From the NCBI GenBank assembly GCA_964016885.1, contig OZ024759.1, positions 27,558,918 through 27,622,917 of the forward strand: a stretch of 64,000 nucleotides of DNA. Direction: 5' to 3'. Shown one piece after another: positions 1 through 12,423 of the stretch. Made by a program: the position numbers and the translations under genes. This stretch comes from Eledone cirrhosa. Taxonomy: Eukaryota; Mollusca; Cephalopoda; Octopoda; Eledonidae. The stretch's first letter is position 1; the number at the start of each line of letters is the position of its first letter. The notes below the pieces were generated by a model. The model ran no database searches. It saw only the letters and a list, made by a program, of their open reading frames with translations, and had not been told where the DNA came from.

Positions 1-252
1 TTGAACTTACGATCATAATGTTATGGGTTCGATTCCTTGACCAGGTTGTGTGTTGTGTTCTTGAGCAAAACACTTCATTTCATGTTGCTCCAGTATACTC
101 AGCTGTAAATGAGAACCTGGGGTTTAACCGTGTGATGGACTGATGTCCTGTCCAGGAGAGGAGTCTTCTACTGTCAGTCACTTAATGCCATGGACAATGC
201 CCATCTAACCCATGCTAGCGTGGAAGATAGACGTTAAACGATGATGATGACG
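1..252 (+). mobile_element. tRNA-derived SINE, 5' end cut by window start, LINE-type tail
   Basis: A B-box-like gggttcgattcc, a body ending cccatgctagcgtggaag, and (ATG)n. It is the same family as 62075-62345, which shows the missing A-box head gcctagtggttagg. Confidence 0.65.
32..32. other. Note on gene-free left flank (1-11408)
   Basis: No cellular gene could be supported left of the adaptor's first visible exon; the space is SINEs, LINE fragments, MITEs and simple repeats. The missing first adaptor exon may be here or outside the window. Confidence 0.5.
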
Positions 253-555
253 ATAGATATAGATAGATATAGAGAAAGATATATATATATCTATATCTAT
301 ATATATAGATATATATATATCTATATCTATATATATAGATATAGATATATATATAGAGAGAGAGATATAGATATGTGTATATATAGAGAAAGATATAGAT
401 ATATATATCTATATCTATATATATAGAGAGAGAAATATAGATATCTATATATATAGATATAGATATATATATATATAGAGAGAGAGAGAGATATAGATAT
501 ATATATATATAGATATAGATATGTATATATATAGAAAAAGATATAGATATATGAA
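241..555. repeat. (TA)n/(GA)n microsatellite
   Basis: Mixed atatat, gatata and gagaga runs; ORFs of Ile/Tyr/Arg are by-products. Confidence 0.9.
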
Positions 556-689
556 TGTTTAAAAGTCTGAGAGCTTAATTAGTTGGTCTAGAATCCCAGC
601 CATCAGCTATAGTTGAATGTCATGAGAGAGTGTGAGAAAGTTGACAGGAAAGACTCTTAAAAAGATATCTACTACATACCTAAAGACTT

Positions 690-905
690 CATAGTGTTGT
701 TAATGGTGGTGGTGGTGTTGTTGGTGGTGGTGGTGGTGTTGGTGGTGGTGGTGTTGTTGGTGTTGTTGGTGGTGGTGGTGGTGTTGTTGGTGGAGGTGTT
801 GTTGTCTACTACATACCTAAAGACTTGATATCGTTGTTTGTTGTTGTTGGTTGTTGTTGGAGGCGGTGGTGGTGGCGTTGTTGTTGGTGTTAGTGGTGGT
901 GGTGT
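690..905. repeat. (GGT/TTG)n array
   Basis: Alternating ggtggtggt and gttgttggt blocks, with cctaaagacttsatatcgtt-like sequence repeated twice. Confidence 0.85.
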
Positions 906-939
906 TTTTAGTGTCTACCACATTGAAAATTAAGAGTAC

Positions 940-1105
940 GTGTGGAGTGTGACAGAAATGAGAAGGTCATGTGATGTGACAGAAATGAGAAGGTCATGTG
1001 ATGTGACAGAGATGAGAGGGTCATGTGATGTGGCAGAAATAAAGGGGTCATGTCATGTGACAGAAATAAAGGGGTCCGTGTGGTGTGACAGAGATAAGGG
1101 TTTGA
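940..1105. repeat. 27-bp tandem repeat
   Basis: Unit gtgacagaaatgagaaggtc... repeated about six times with drift. Confidence 0.8.
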
Positions 1106-1216
1106 TATGGTGTCAGGGGTCAAGTAATGTTAGGAAATATCAAACATGATTTAGCTCAAAACTGAATTACCTGGAGATATAGATATGGTGAGAATAGTAG
1201 AGATATCTTGTTTTAT

Positions 1217-1875
1217 AATGTTACTACTACCATTACCACTACCAAAACTGCCATTACCACTACCACTACCATTACCACCACCATTACCACTACCATTACC
1301 ACTTCCACTACCACTTCCATTACCACTACCATTACCACCACCATTACCACTACCACTACCATTACTACCACCATTACCACTACCACTACCATTACCACCA
1401 CCATTACCACTACCACTACTACTACCATTACCACTACCTTTACCACCACCATTACCACTACCACTACCACTTCCATTACCACTACCGCTATCACTACCAA
1501 AACTGCCATGACTACCATTACCATTACGACTACCACCACCATTACCACCACCATTACCACTACCACTACTACTACCATTACCACCAACATTACCACTACC
1601 TTTACCACCACCATTACCACTACCACTTCCATTACCACTACCGCTATCACTACCAAAACTGCCATTACTACCATTACCATTACGACTACCACTACCATTA
1701 CCACTACCACTACCATTACTACTCTCACCACCATTACCACTACCACTATCACTACCGAAACTGCCATTACTACTACCATTACGACTACAACCACCATTAC
1801 CATTACCACTATTACCACTACCATCACTACTACCATTACGACTACCACCACCACCATCACAATAATGACCAACAC
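1217..1875. repeat. (CCATTA/CCACTA)n minisatellite
   Basis: Interleaved ccattaccactaccac units with longer repeated blocks (ccgctatcactaccaaaact appears three times). ORFs across it are repeat by-products. Confidence 0.9.
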
Positions 1876-2159
1876 CATCATCATCAGTCCAAAGTGTACT
1901 GGGTCTGTTTTTGTCATCATGGCACCAACACTAGGGAGATTGTCATTTGACACAGCTGAAGTAGCTGGATGCCCTTCCCATCACCAACCACTTTACAGAG
2001 TGTACTGGGTGTGTGTATTTTACCATACCATGGCACCAGCATGTCTGTGGCTCAAAAGTGAGAAATCTGCAACACATCAGAAACAATTCAAATATCACCA
2101 CCCACCACCCACTCACCTCTCTATCTTCCCCACCACACCCACCTATATCTCAGCAGCAC

Positions 2160-2290
2160 CCAGATATTATGTATATATATATGTATATATATATATATAT
2201 AGCTATGATGGTTGGAAAATCACTGACGAAGGACTATTTTTATCATATGTAACCCATGTGCAACCACGCAGTATTCTTCTGTCTTCTCAT

Positions 2291-2354
<64 letters not shown>

Positions 2355-2419
2355 GCGAGAAAAACCACAAACCCTCCATCTCAATTCTACTTTTGAAAAG
2401 CACAAGAACTGCGTCTATA

Positions 2420-2464
<45 letters not shown>

Positions 2465-2465
2465 C
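2160..2465. repeat. (TA)n microsatellites
   Basis: Long (TA)n at 2292-2351 and 2420-2461. Confidence 0.9.
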
Positions 2466-2518
2466 CAGCATGGCCTCAGCCGGATGGCTGGAACAGATAA
2501 AAGAATATATATATCATA

Positions 2519-2735
2519 TAGGCGCGTGGTCGAGTGGTTAGAGAATTGGATTCGCAATTGTGAGGTTGTGAGTTTGGTTCCTGGACTGGGCGATGTGTTA
2601 TGTCCTTGAGCAAGACACTTTATTTCACGTTGCTCCTTCTACCAGGAGTTGCAACTGATAGATAGTATTAGCAATTGGAAAGACCTATGGAAACATTGTT
2701 TCCTCGGTCTGATTTGATGAAAGTCGATCGACTGT

Positions 2736-2740
<5 letters not shown>
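2519..2740 (+). mobile_element. tRNA-derived SINE (second family)
   Basis: The A box is gtggtcgagtggttagag and the B-box region gttgtgagtttggttcctgg. The body caagacactttatttcacgt ends gtcgatcgactgttgat. A sister copy is at 28265-28490. Confidence 0.65.
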
Positions 2741-2795
<55 letters not shown>

Positions 2796-3060
2796 TAGTC
2801 AGGTGTAACAACAGTTACAGGTGGCGTGCTGTTCAAAGCACTCAATGCTAATACGAGGCGCGCCTTGTTTGGGTTGTATTCCAGAGTTAGAGCGGCTATA
2901 GTGTGTAGAGTGTAAATATACGTAAAAGAATCAAAGTCAGTGTTGCAGCATATGTACAAACTTTATTTGCATTTTACAATTGTTTTGATCTCAATCAGCT
3001 AGTCCGAAACGTTAAAACTCTCTTCTTAGTATTTCAAGTGTTAAACTAATATAGTTATTC

Positions 3061-3475
3061 CATGTACTCTACCGATTGTGTTGTTATTTATTTCTGTTTA
3101 CCTTTTACATATCTCTCTCTCTATATATATATATATATGCTGGTTTTCTCATTGCTTCGGTGTCGTAGCTAGGCTTGCCTGCCACAGTTTTCAATGTTAT
3201 TTTTTACATACATACACATATATATCTCTGTCCCTTCAATCTATCTTATTTCTCATTCTTTCTTCTGATGAAGGACTAGCGTCCGAAACGTTAAGACCCT
3301 CTTCCTGCTATTTCAAGCGTTAACCTAATATATTCCTTCCATATACTGTACCGATTGTGTTGTTATTTATTTCTGTTTACCTTTTACATATCTCTCTCTC
3401 TATATATATATATATGCTGGTTTTCTCATTGCTTCGGTGTCGTAGCTAGGCTTGCCTGCCACAGTTTTCAATTTG
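3061..3475. repeat. Direct duplication around (CT)n(TA)n
   Basis: accgattgtgttgttattta through gcctgccacagttttcaat occurs at 3070-3200 and 3352-3470, separated by a gatgaaggactagcgtccga repeat that recurs inverted at 7290-7350. Confidence 0.8.
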
Positions 3476-3599
3476 TCATGCCGTCTAATGAATGTTATTA
3501 CTCTGAGATTCCTCATTGAGTGCTAGGCTGCACAATTCCTCATTGTACCTCGTTGGCTTGGCTATAGCCGAAGCTTCTATTTTACTAAACTTCCATTCA

Positions 3600-3645
<46 letters not shown>

Positions 3646-3797
3646 AGTGTTCACAACATTCTACTGCTGTGTAAGTAGTGTTATTTTTGCTGTTGATGTA
3701 ATTGATATTGTTAATATTCAAGCATTCAAGGATCCATAATTGAAAAGGTATTATATTCTACTGAAGACTATTCAACAGAATTCGTAATATGCATATA

Positions 3798-4032
3798 TGT
3801 AGGGTGAGCATAAAGTCTTTGAAACCACAAAACACACTGACCTTTTTGTTTCAGAGATACCATTTTGTTACTGAAAATTACAACTCCTTCCTGTAGAAGA
3901 GAAAATGTAAAACATGTTCAGAAAAATTTTAAACTTGAAATTTATAAATTAAAACAATGAAATAGTAAAATCTCAAATAGTATCTGAGATATGGTATTTT
4001 ATAATCAGGGAAAGGCTTTATAGTCACTCTGT
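3798..4032. mobile_element. mariner-type MITE
   Basis: Imperfect terminal inverted repeats: tatgtagggtgagcataaag on the left and ctttatagtcactctgtata on the right. Non-coding and AT-rich. Confidence 0.6.
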
Positions 4033-4329
4033 ATATACAGGGGCAGTGCAGGTATTTCTGAATTGGAGGGGGGCAATTCGCCAATTTAGTTGCAGTGATT
4101 TGTTTAGCTGTTATTATCAAATATTAACCAAGATATAAAAAATCTTTGATATGCTATAAACATTATATGTACATATATTGTAGCACATATACAAATAGAT
4201 GTGTGTTTTGGTAGTTTGGGGAGAAAATATATAATTATTTGGTAGACCATGCCCCCCACTTAGTTCCTCTGTCCCTGTATATATATGTATGTATATATAT
4301 CGCATTGATAGACACATTTTTCAAATGCT

Positions 4330-4990
4330 GGAGGGTGCTATAGAAGTGGTGGATAACTTCCGGTACCTAGGAGATCAGATTAGCATGGGAGGAGGGTGTT
4401 CCGAGGCCATAGTATCTAGAATAAGGACGGGTTGGAAGAAGTTTAGGGAGCTGCTTCCTCTGCTGACGAAGAAGGGTTTCTCCCTGTGTACGAAAGGCCG
4501 GTTGTATTATGCCTGTATGAGGAGCGCGATGCTGCATGGTAGTGAGACATGGGCAGCAACTGCAGAGGATATGCGACGGCTGGAGAGAAATGAGGCAAGC
4601 ATCCTCCGGTGGATGTGCAGTGTAAATGTGCGTGAACGACCCAGCATGAATGTGTTGAGAGGGATAGAACGTAGAGTACAGGAGAGGAGACTGAGGTGGT
4701 ATGGACAGGTGATGCGCATGGAGGATGACCGATGGGTGAAGAAGTGCCAGGAAATGCCAGTTGAAGGAAGACGTGGTAGAGGTAGACCACGAAAAACATG
4801 GGCGGAGGTGGTGAGAATAGACCTCAGATCGTTGAAGCTCACGGTGAAGATGACGAAGGACCGTGATGAGTGGATAGATGCTGTGCTGAATAGGACCCGT
4901 CCCACCCTTGCGAGCAGGGAAGAGCGGACGTAAAATGATGATGATGATGATGATGATGACATACTAACCCATGCTAGCGTGGAAAATCGA
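4330..4990 (+). pseudogene. LINE ORF2 C-terminal fragment with (ATG)n tail
   Basis: An open frame of about 200 codons ending at 4933 carries the region after the RT palm of an RTE/CR1-like non-LTR element: NFRYLGDQIS, HGSETWAAT, LRWYGQVMRMEDDRWV, GRGRPRKTWAEVV. The 5' part (endonuclease, RT motifs) is missing, as in 5'-truncated LINEs. The stop is followed by (ATG)n and a second tail module. Confidence 0.85.
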
Positions 4991-5089
4991 CGTTAAACGA
5001 AGATGATGATGATGATGGTGATGATATGTGTGTGTGTGTGTATATATGTATATATATGTACATGTGTATATATATATATATATATGTAT

Positions 5090-5365
5090 GTATCCAGGCC
5101 GAAACAAATGAGATCGTGTAGGTGTCACGACAAAAAACACACAGTCCACGCTGTAAATGTGGCCGTGTAGGCAACACGGTAAAAACCTCCCAGCCCCACA
5201 CTGTAAATGTGGTTGGTGTTAGGAAGGGCATCCAGCTGTAGAAAACCCGCCAGACAGTCCTATGCGAGCAAGACAACCACTCTTGCCTCAAGTGGGAAAA
5301 CCCCCGTCCAGAACCATGCAAGCGTGGAACACGGACGCTAAACCTGATGATGATGATGATGATGA
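5090..5365 (+). mobile_element. SINE-like element with (ATG)n tail
   Basis: Modules gtgtaggtgtcacgacaaaa, ggttggtgttaggaagggca and accatgcaagcgtggaacac lead into (GAT)n. A reverse copy is at 50876-51165 and a related one at 17690-17955. Confidence 0.6.
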
Positions 5366-6570
5366 CCCCTTAGCCTTTGTCAAGGCAGAATTCTAGGAGA
5401 AGGAAAACTCTGATATAACACCTGCAACCCTGATGGTATCCAATGATGTTGACTTGTTCTTCTTTTTGGTAAATATCATCTTGGTTAAGAGAGTGGGACT
5501 GGCTTTGTGCAGTGCCTTTGCTCACTATAAAAGCTTCACGGCACAGGCATTGCTTTATATCTGGAGATCTCTCTGCACTTGTCATCACATGGTACCATGG
5601 GCCCAGCACTATGTGTCAATAATTGTCACAAGTGTAGTGTTTGTACCAGAGTTTTCAAGTCGCTGGCTGGACTAAAAAGTCACACTCGTTCAGCGCATCG
5701 GTAGGGGTTCTCCTACATGGATATAAAGTAGTGGCCGTACTCGAAAACGAGTTGGCAGCCACCATGTATGTATGTATGTATGTATATATGTATGTATACA
5801 TGTATGTATATATATATGTAGGTATATATGTGTATATGTATGTATATATGTATGTATATATGTATGTATACATGTATGTATACATGTATGTATACATGTA
5901 ATGTATACATGTATGTATATATATATGTATGTATGTATGTATGTATATATGTATGGTACCAGTAGCACCAACTGGTGACCTGACATATATCCCAGTACAA
6001 CCTGTCTCGTGGTCGGGTCGTTGGCGACTAAACTGGCAACCCCACCAAGGTTTCTTGGTGAGGAGGGTGACTTTGGACCTCTTGCAGGACTAAAAACAAA
6101 ACCTGTCAAAGGGCAAAGGAGCTCTTAAGAGTCAATAGCCATCCAAAATCACTGGGAGAGATGGCCCCTTAGCCTTTGTCAAGGCAGAATTCTAGGAGAA
6201 GGAAAACTGATATAATACCTGCAACCCTGATGGTATCCAATGATGTTGACTTGTTCTTCTTTTTGGTAAATATCGTCTTGGTTAAGAGAGTGGGACTGGC
6301 TTTGTGCAGTGCCTTTGCTCACTATAAAAGCTTCACGGCACAGGCATTGCTTTATATCTGGAGATCTCTCTGCACTTGTCGTCACATGGTACCATGGGCC
6401 CAGCACTATGTGTCAATAATTGTCACAGGTGTAGTGTTTGTACCAGAGTTTTCAAGTCACTTCACTGGCTGGACTAAAAAGTCACACTCGTTCAGCGCAT
6501 CGGTAGGGGTTCTCCTACATGGATATAAAGTAGTGGCCGTACTCGAAAATGAGTTGGCAGCCACCATATA
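5366..6570 (+). mobile_element. Two near-identical copies of a LINE 5' leader in direct repeat
   Basis: Bases 5366-5765 and 6163-6568 are almost identical (gccaaggcagaattctagg-like start through gagttggcagccaccat) with few differences. Each ends at a microsatellite, (TATG)n at 5765-5955 and (TA)n/(TG)n at 6566-6790. Between them, 5955-6163 holds more leader (cctgtcaaagggcaaaggag). The ORFs inside are not conserved proteins. Confidence 0.6.
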
Positions 6571-6603
6571 TGTATGTAGGTATGTATATAATATATATAT
6601 ATA

Positions 6604-6676
<73 letters not shown>

Positions 6677-7012
6677 ATGTGTGTATGTATGTGTGTGTAT
6701 ATATATGTGTGTGTATGTGTGTATGTATGTGTGTGTATATATATATGTGTGTATGTATGTATGTATATATGTATATATACATACATAGCCTACTTGGCCT
6801 TATAAATTTTACCATAACAATGTGATCATAACCTTGAATTAAAACTAGATACACAAACATGTATGTGAGTGTGTATTTGTATGTGTGTATATTTGTCTGT
6901 GTGTATTTGTATGTGTGTGTATTTGTATGTGTGTATATTTGTGGATATACATATGTCTACATTTGAGTATGTGTGTGTGTGCATGTATTTGTATGTATAT
7001 TTGTGACCTCGC

Positions 7013-7124
7013 TAAGACTGGAAGAGGAGATGACGAAGGAACGCAACAAGGGGAGAGATGCTGTGCTGAGAAGGACTCATCCAACCCATGCAAGCATGGA
7101 AAAGCGGTAGTAAAAGCGATGATG

Positions 7125-7130
<6 letters not shown>
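7013..7130 (+). pseudogene. LINE 3' terminal fragment
   Basis: A short piece encoding the very end of ORF2 (a frameshifted version of K.R..WRDAVLRRTHPTHASMEKR) leads into gatgatgata and then a long (TA)n(CA)n array. Confidence 0.6.
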
Positions 7131-7204
<74 letters not shown>

Positions 7205-7205
7205 T
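7126..7205. repeat. (TA)n(CA)n microsatellite
   Basis: Follows the LINE 3' end at 7013-7130. Confidence 0.9.
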
Positions 7206-7399
7206 TATACATGTGTGTATGTGTATTTATGCAAAAAGTAAACAGAAACAACAAAGCAAACAACACAGTATAATGAAGAAATATATCAGTTTAATGCTTG
7301 ATAGTAGGAAAAGGGTCTTAACGTTTCAAACACTAGTCCTTCATCAGAAGATGGGGTGAGAAATAAAAGATAAAAATAGAGATTAAGAAGAGGAAAGAA

Positions 7400-7880
7400 T
7401 GGGAAAAATTTTTTTTTTTTTTCTTAGAAAAAGCATGTGTATTCAGTCAGCCATTATGTGCCTGTGAGTGTGTGACTGTGTGTGTGTGTGTGAGAGAGAG
7501 AGATTATTTCCTCTCACTTTTCAGGCATCCTCTCCTTCTCAACATAATAGCATGTTAGCAGCCTGTCAATGACCTAAATGTTGCTATTAAAAACCAACCA
7601 ACCAATGAATGGGTACTCAAACACAGTGCACTGTGTGTTGTTGTTGTGTTGAACCTCCTTCGATTGTGACATTGTGATGACGTATGCTCTAGTTGTTTGA
7701 CCAAACACAACAGCCAGCTTGGTTACTTAACATAAGTGTGGCTGAGTATTCCACAGATGTGAGCTCCAGTTGTTTGACCAACACAACAGCCAGCATGGGT
7801 ACTTAACACTAAGTGACTTAGCATTCCATAGGACACTGTGTAACACAGCTGACCCTTTGAATTAAAGGTATGACTCATTT
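7400..7880. other. Unassigned stretch
   Basis: No gene is seen. gtttgaccaa.cacaacagccagc occurs twice (7696, 7768) as a local duplication. Confidence 0.5.
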
Positions 7881-7884
7881 TTTG

Positions 7885-8012
7885 CCAGCTGAGTGGACTG
7901 GAACAACAAGAAATAAAGTATCTTGCTCAAGGACAAAACAAACTGCTTGGCTTGGGAATTGAACTCATGACCTTACAAAAATCCTGTACCCACCACCCTA
8001 AACACTAATCCA
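7885..8012 (-). mobile_element. tRNA-derived SINE fragment
   Basis: On the minus strand, tgagttcaattcccaagcca (B box region) and gagcaagatactttatttct match the head of the 45221 family. Confidence 0.5.
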
Positions 8013-8514
8013 CACTTCCTGATGGAGCCGTAGGGGTGCCATCATAATCCCATGACTTTCGGAAACATTTTTTCATGCTCAGAGTTGCTGGAGTATGGAA
8101 CAAACTACTTTCATCAGTTATTAGCTGTTAGGACACTGCATCCTTCAAAACTTCCATGCTTCCCATAATTTGCCATCATTACACCTGATATTCCCCCTTC
8201 ATTCACACACGCATGTGTGTGTGTGTGTATATCATGACTCATACACTGTTCACTTTCTTGACGTTTGTACATTATTCTATGTACTATACATGCAACTTTG
8301 AGGAGTTGTAGTGCACCTACTGGAAGATTTTAATTTAAGTTGGAAACCTTTAAAATGGGTGGTTTTGTTTCATAGAATCAGAGAAGGGTTTACTAAAATT
8401 ATTAAGTATTTCATTACTAAGATAATAACTTAATGTAAGGTTCTTATATAAAATTATGTTGGAAGATTTTAATTTAAATTGGAAAACTTTAAAATGCTCT
8501 GGAACTACGGACAA

Positions 8515-8705
8515 AACTGACCGACAGGAGACCCAGGGGTAGACCCCGAGCAAGATGGTTGGATAACATCCATCAGCTTAGCTGATCTCGCTTAGGGACC
8601 CAGCTGGACTAGTTGGAGACGACTGCTTCTGACAGGACTCACTGCAAGGAGTGTTTGGGGACTCTGACCCACGACCCTCTCACGAATAAGTGGACGAAGA
8701 AAAAG
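8515..8705 (+). pseudogene. LINE ORF2 C-terminal fragment
   Basis: Frame pieces read GRPRARWLDNIHQL and DRTHCKECL, typical of the post-RT region of these LINEs. Stops and shifts are present and both ends are truncated. Confidence 0.6.
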
Positions 8706-9029
8706 AAGAGCCTTTAAACTGGATGGTTTTGTTTCATAGAACCAGAGCCAGTCTTGGCAAGGTAGGTAACTAAAGTGTTAAGTCCTGAGTGTCAATATAA
8801 TTGACTTCCCCATCCCCTTACAATTGTTGACCTTGTGTCCAAATTAGAAATTATAATCATCATCATCACCATTATTAATACTTTACCACTCCCCACCGCC
8901 ACCTCCTATTCCATGACATTTTTAACATAACTTATTATCTGCTGTTGTAAATTTAAAGTCTTCTTCTTCCTCCGTTCGTTCTTCAGTTGTTAACCTCCTT
9001 CACTCGGTTTCCCTATTTGGACAACTGGC

Positions 9030-9450
9030 TCAACTACCACCAACACCACCACCACTACTACCATCGCCAACACCACCACTACCACCTCTACCATTACCAC
9101 TACAACCACCACCTCTACCACTAACACCACCACCTCCACTATCACTAGCATCTGCCACTAGCACCACCACTGCAATCACCACGACCACCACCACTACCAC
9201 CAACACCAACACCACTACTGCCACCAATACCACTACCAACAAAACCACCACCACTACCACCGCCAACAACACTACCACCACCACCACTGCCACCAATACC
9301 ACTACCAACACCACCACCACTACCAACACCACTATCACCGCCACCACCAACACCACTAACAGCACCACCACCACAATCAACACCACTAATACCACCAACA
9401 CCACCACCACCACCACCACCAACACCGCCACTGCCACCATTACAGCCATT
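9030..9450. repeat. (CCA)n-rich array
   Basis: caccaccactaccaccaaca-type sequence; poly-Val minus ORF is a by-product. Confidence 0.9.
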
Positions 9451-9764
9451 AATTTATACATACCGATGTAATTGTTTCGTCCATGTCATTAAATAAATAC
9501 AAATTTTTGTGATGGATGGTGTCCTGGTTTAAGAAGTGTGTTGTTGAGGAGAGAAGACCCTGGGGTGGGGAGTAAGGTGGCAGGTGGGGCAAATGCAATA
9601 TCAACTTTCCCTTCTAAATAATAAATAAATAATTGTGAAAAAAAAAATAAATAAAAAGAACAAATTAAAAAAAAAAGTGCAGACACAACTCGCGAATAGT
9701 TTTTACTATAAAATTAATTATTGGGGAATAATTATTCAGTCGTAACAAAATGAATCACTATAAT

Positions 9765-10155
9765 AATAATTGTTTCTACTTTTGGCACAAGGCCAGCCAT
9801 TATCCAGTGCATTACTGGTACTTTATTTTATCGACCCCGTAAGGATGAAAGGCAAAGTTAACCTCGGCGGGATTTAAACTCAGAATGGCAAGGGCTGTAA
9901 CTCTATGCGTCAAAGCATGGCGTCCGAACCTCTACCGATACTGCCAATCCACTTATATAGGCACAAGGCCAGTAATTTGCAGGGAGGGGAAAGTCGATTA
10001 AATCGACTCCAGTGTGTTACTGGTACTTTATTATATCGATCCCCGTAAAGATGAAAAGTAAAGCTAAAGTCGTTGGGATTTGAACTCAGAACGTAAATGG
10101 CCATAACTCTATGCGGCAAAGCATGGTGTCTGACGCTCTATCGATACTGCCAAAA
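9765..10155 (-). mobile_element. Two OR2-like SINEs in tandem
   Basis: Copies at 9765-9955 and 9957-10155. Each has, on the minus strand, ggcagtatcggtagagg (A box), gagttcaaatcc-type B box, gcctttcatccttacggggt and a tail ggccttgtgcc. The family resembles octopus tRNA-derived SINEs by my recollection, not by a search. Confidence 0.7.
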
Positions 10156-10549
10156 TAAACATCGTCATCATCAGCACAATAAATAACATTATCACCATCG
10201 TCGTTACATCATTAGCGTCATAGTCATCATCAACGTCGTCGTTATTGTAATCAGTCTAACATTTTTATGACGGATGGTCCAGGGGAGGTAATTGATGCTG
10301 TATACAAACTCGGCACAGTTACGTCCCTTGCCAATGTCGCTATTTTATTTCTTCTTTTATAATGTGTCGTTTGGTTCCACCTTGTTATTTATTTTCAGAT
10401 ATGTCGTGATCTTAACGTTGAATTAAAACTAAGTACACAAAAATGTATTACAGGGGGTTTTGTAAAATGTGTGTATTTATATGATTTATATGTATGTATG
10501 TATACATACATACAAATACACACACACAAATATATAGATACAGTGTGTA

Positions 10550-10715
10550 TCTGATGATATCAGACCTGCCAACCTCTAAAAACCCAAACGGAGAGTACCA
10601 CGAGAAAAAGAGCCCTAAAATGGGGAGATTTTACATAATGAAAGATATACCCATTTTCGTAAGAGAAGACATCTCTTACCCACCCCAAAGTGTGTGGGAG
10701 ATCTCCCTGTCGGAT
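10550..10715 (+). repeat. Dispersed repeat, pair of 56320-56465
   Basis: cctctaaaaacccaaa, tacataatgaaagatatacc and ccattttc are shared at about 80% with 56320-56465. Confidence 0.65.
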
Positions 10716-11054
10716 TGAAAGAGTTGACAGATATGTGATATATAGCTCCTGGGGGAGTCATAGGGGCGCCATGTTGACATACGCTGTTTTCTTTGACGTT
10801 TTTTGTTTTTAAATCTTGGTGGAGACAGCTCCACACTAAGTCTAAATACAACAGATTACATCTAGAGAAGGATTGAGAGAGAGAGAGATATAGAGGAAGA
10901 ATTCACTCCAGTACTTGACAGGTACTTATTTTTATTGACGTCGAAAGGATAAAAGGCAGAGTTGAACTCAGAGAGCAGAGAGCAGGAATGAATCCTATAA
11001 AGCATTCTATCTGACTTTCTAATGACTCTGCCAATTCACCGCCTTCTTTTTATT

Positions 11055-11365
11055 TATCTGAGTTCAAATCCTGCCAGGGTTAGTTTTGCCTTTCATCCTT
11101 ACAGGGGTCGATATGATAAAATACCAGTAATTCGCTGGGGGTGATTTATTCGACTTTCCTCTTCCCTAGAAAATTATTGACCTTGTATCAAAAGTCACAA
11201 AGAATTATTTTTTCTTATAAAGAGTTCAAATCCTACCAAGGTCTACTTTGCCTGTCATCCTTCCACCGTTGGTAAAATAAAGTACAAGTGGTGTACTGGG
11301 GTCGATATTATTGGCTTTCCATTTCCACTCAAAATAACTGGCCTTGTGGCTATGTTAGAAAGAAT
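11055..11365 (+). mobile_element. Two truncated OR2-like SINEs just upstream of adaptor exon 1
   Basis: Copies at 11055-11190 and 11222-11365 begin at the B box (gagttcaaatcct) and lack the A-box head. The second ends about 40 bp before the splice acceptor of the exon at 11409. Confidence 0.6.
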
Positions 11366-11408
11366 GATAATTTCCCACTAAATCCGGTTTTCTTTTATCT
11401 AAATCCAG

Positions 11409-11565
11409 GATCATCTATACAAGCTGCGAACCATGTCAGGCCTGCGGACATTTAGTATAAATTACAAACCATGGAGGTTAAAATACTTCATCTTAAAGAA
11501 GAAAGACGAAAACCTCATGCTGGAATATTACGATAGACAACCTATATTGAAGAGGAACCCTAAAA
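11409..11565 (+). CDS. Adaptor exon 1 seen (PH domain, first half)
   Basis: The acceptor is atccag/GATCAT and the donor AAA/GTAAGT; the exon ends in phase 1. It encodes DHLYKLRT, then MSGLRTF and KPWRLKYFILKKK, the first PH strands. The LYKL before the Met fits the first strand of a PH domain, which argues that translation starts in an unseen upstream exon. Confidence 0.8.
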
Positions 11566-12349
11566 GTAAGTTGGCTCTTGCTGTATTAACCACACACACA
11601 TATATATATACATATATAGAATAAGAAAATGCAATATATATATATATACATATATAATAAGAAAATGCAATATATATACATATATATATATATATAATAA
11701 GAAAATGCAAAGTAGTTGCAGATGTTAAAGTCCTTTATTGATAAGGCTGTGATACATATTTCAATGACAGTGGCCACACGATTCCGCACAACCAGTGCCA
11801 TGATCTCATCAGACAGCTTCATTACATAATAAGGTTACATTTTCAAGACAATCCAAACTAAAATGATAAAGGAACGGACAAAGATGATGTTTTTGAAGCG
11901 TGGCCACTGTCGTCATTGAAGTATGTATCACAGACTTATCAATAAAGGATTTTAACATCTGCAACTGCTTCGCATTTTCTTATTCCAAATATACTCCATC
12001 ATTCCTATGTGGAAAAAGTACGTACAGTGCTTGAATTGAATTGCATCAATGTTTTCCGATTCTGTCGATCGATTGGTTATTGATTAGGTGATACCTGCTG
12101 ATGACGCCGCATACGCCGATTATGCATTGTTGCATAATATATGCAGAGAGGGCACAGTGCACCCTACTGCTGCATTAAGTGTGGCCAAAACTCGACTCTG
12201 GGAACTATTATAGGCCCCCATTTTACGTGTATTGTATTGAAGTGAATAACTATGTGTATACTCTGGGAATGTATCTTACATTGCCTATGGAGTACGCTGA
12301 GATACAACCGGTCCTGGCTTTGATAAATATGGTGGGTCCGTCAACTCCT

Positions 12350-12423
<74 letters not shown>

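Noticed and set aside
1208..2422. 404-codon Thr-rich ORF and its Val-rich reverse
   Set aside because: Translation of (CCATTA/CCACTA)n and (TA)n; no domain.
5433..6805. 80- and 209-codon ORFs with the shared leader
   Set aside because: Belong to LINE leader repeats and run into (TA)n/(TG)n; no protein family recognised.
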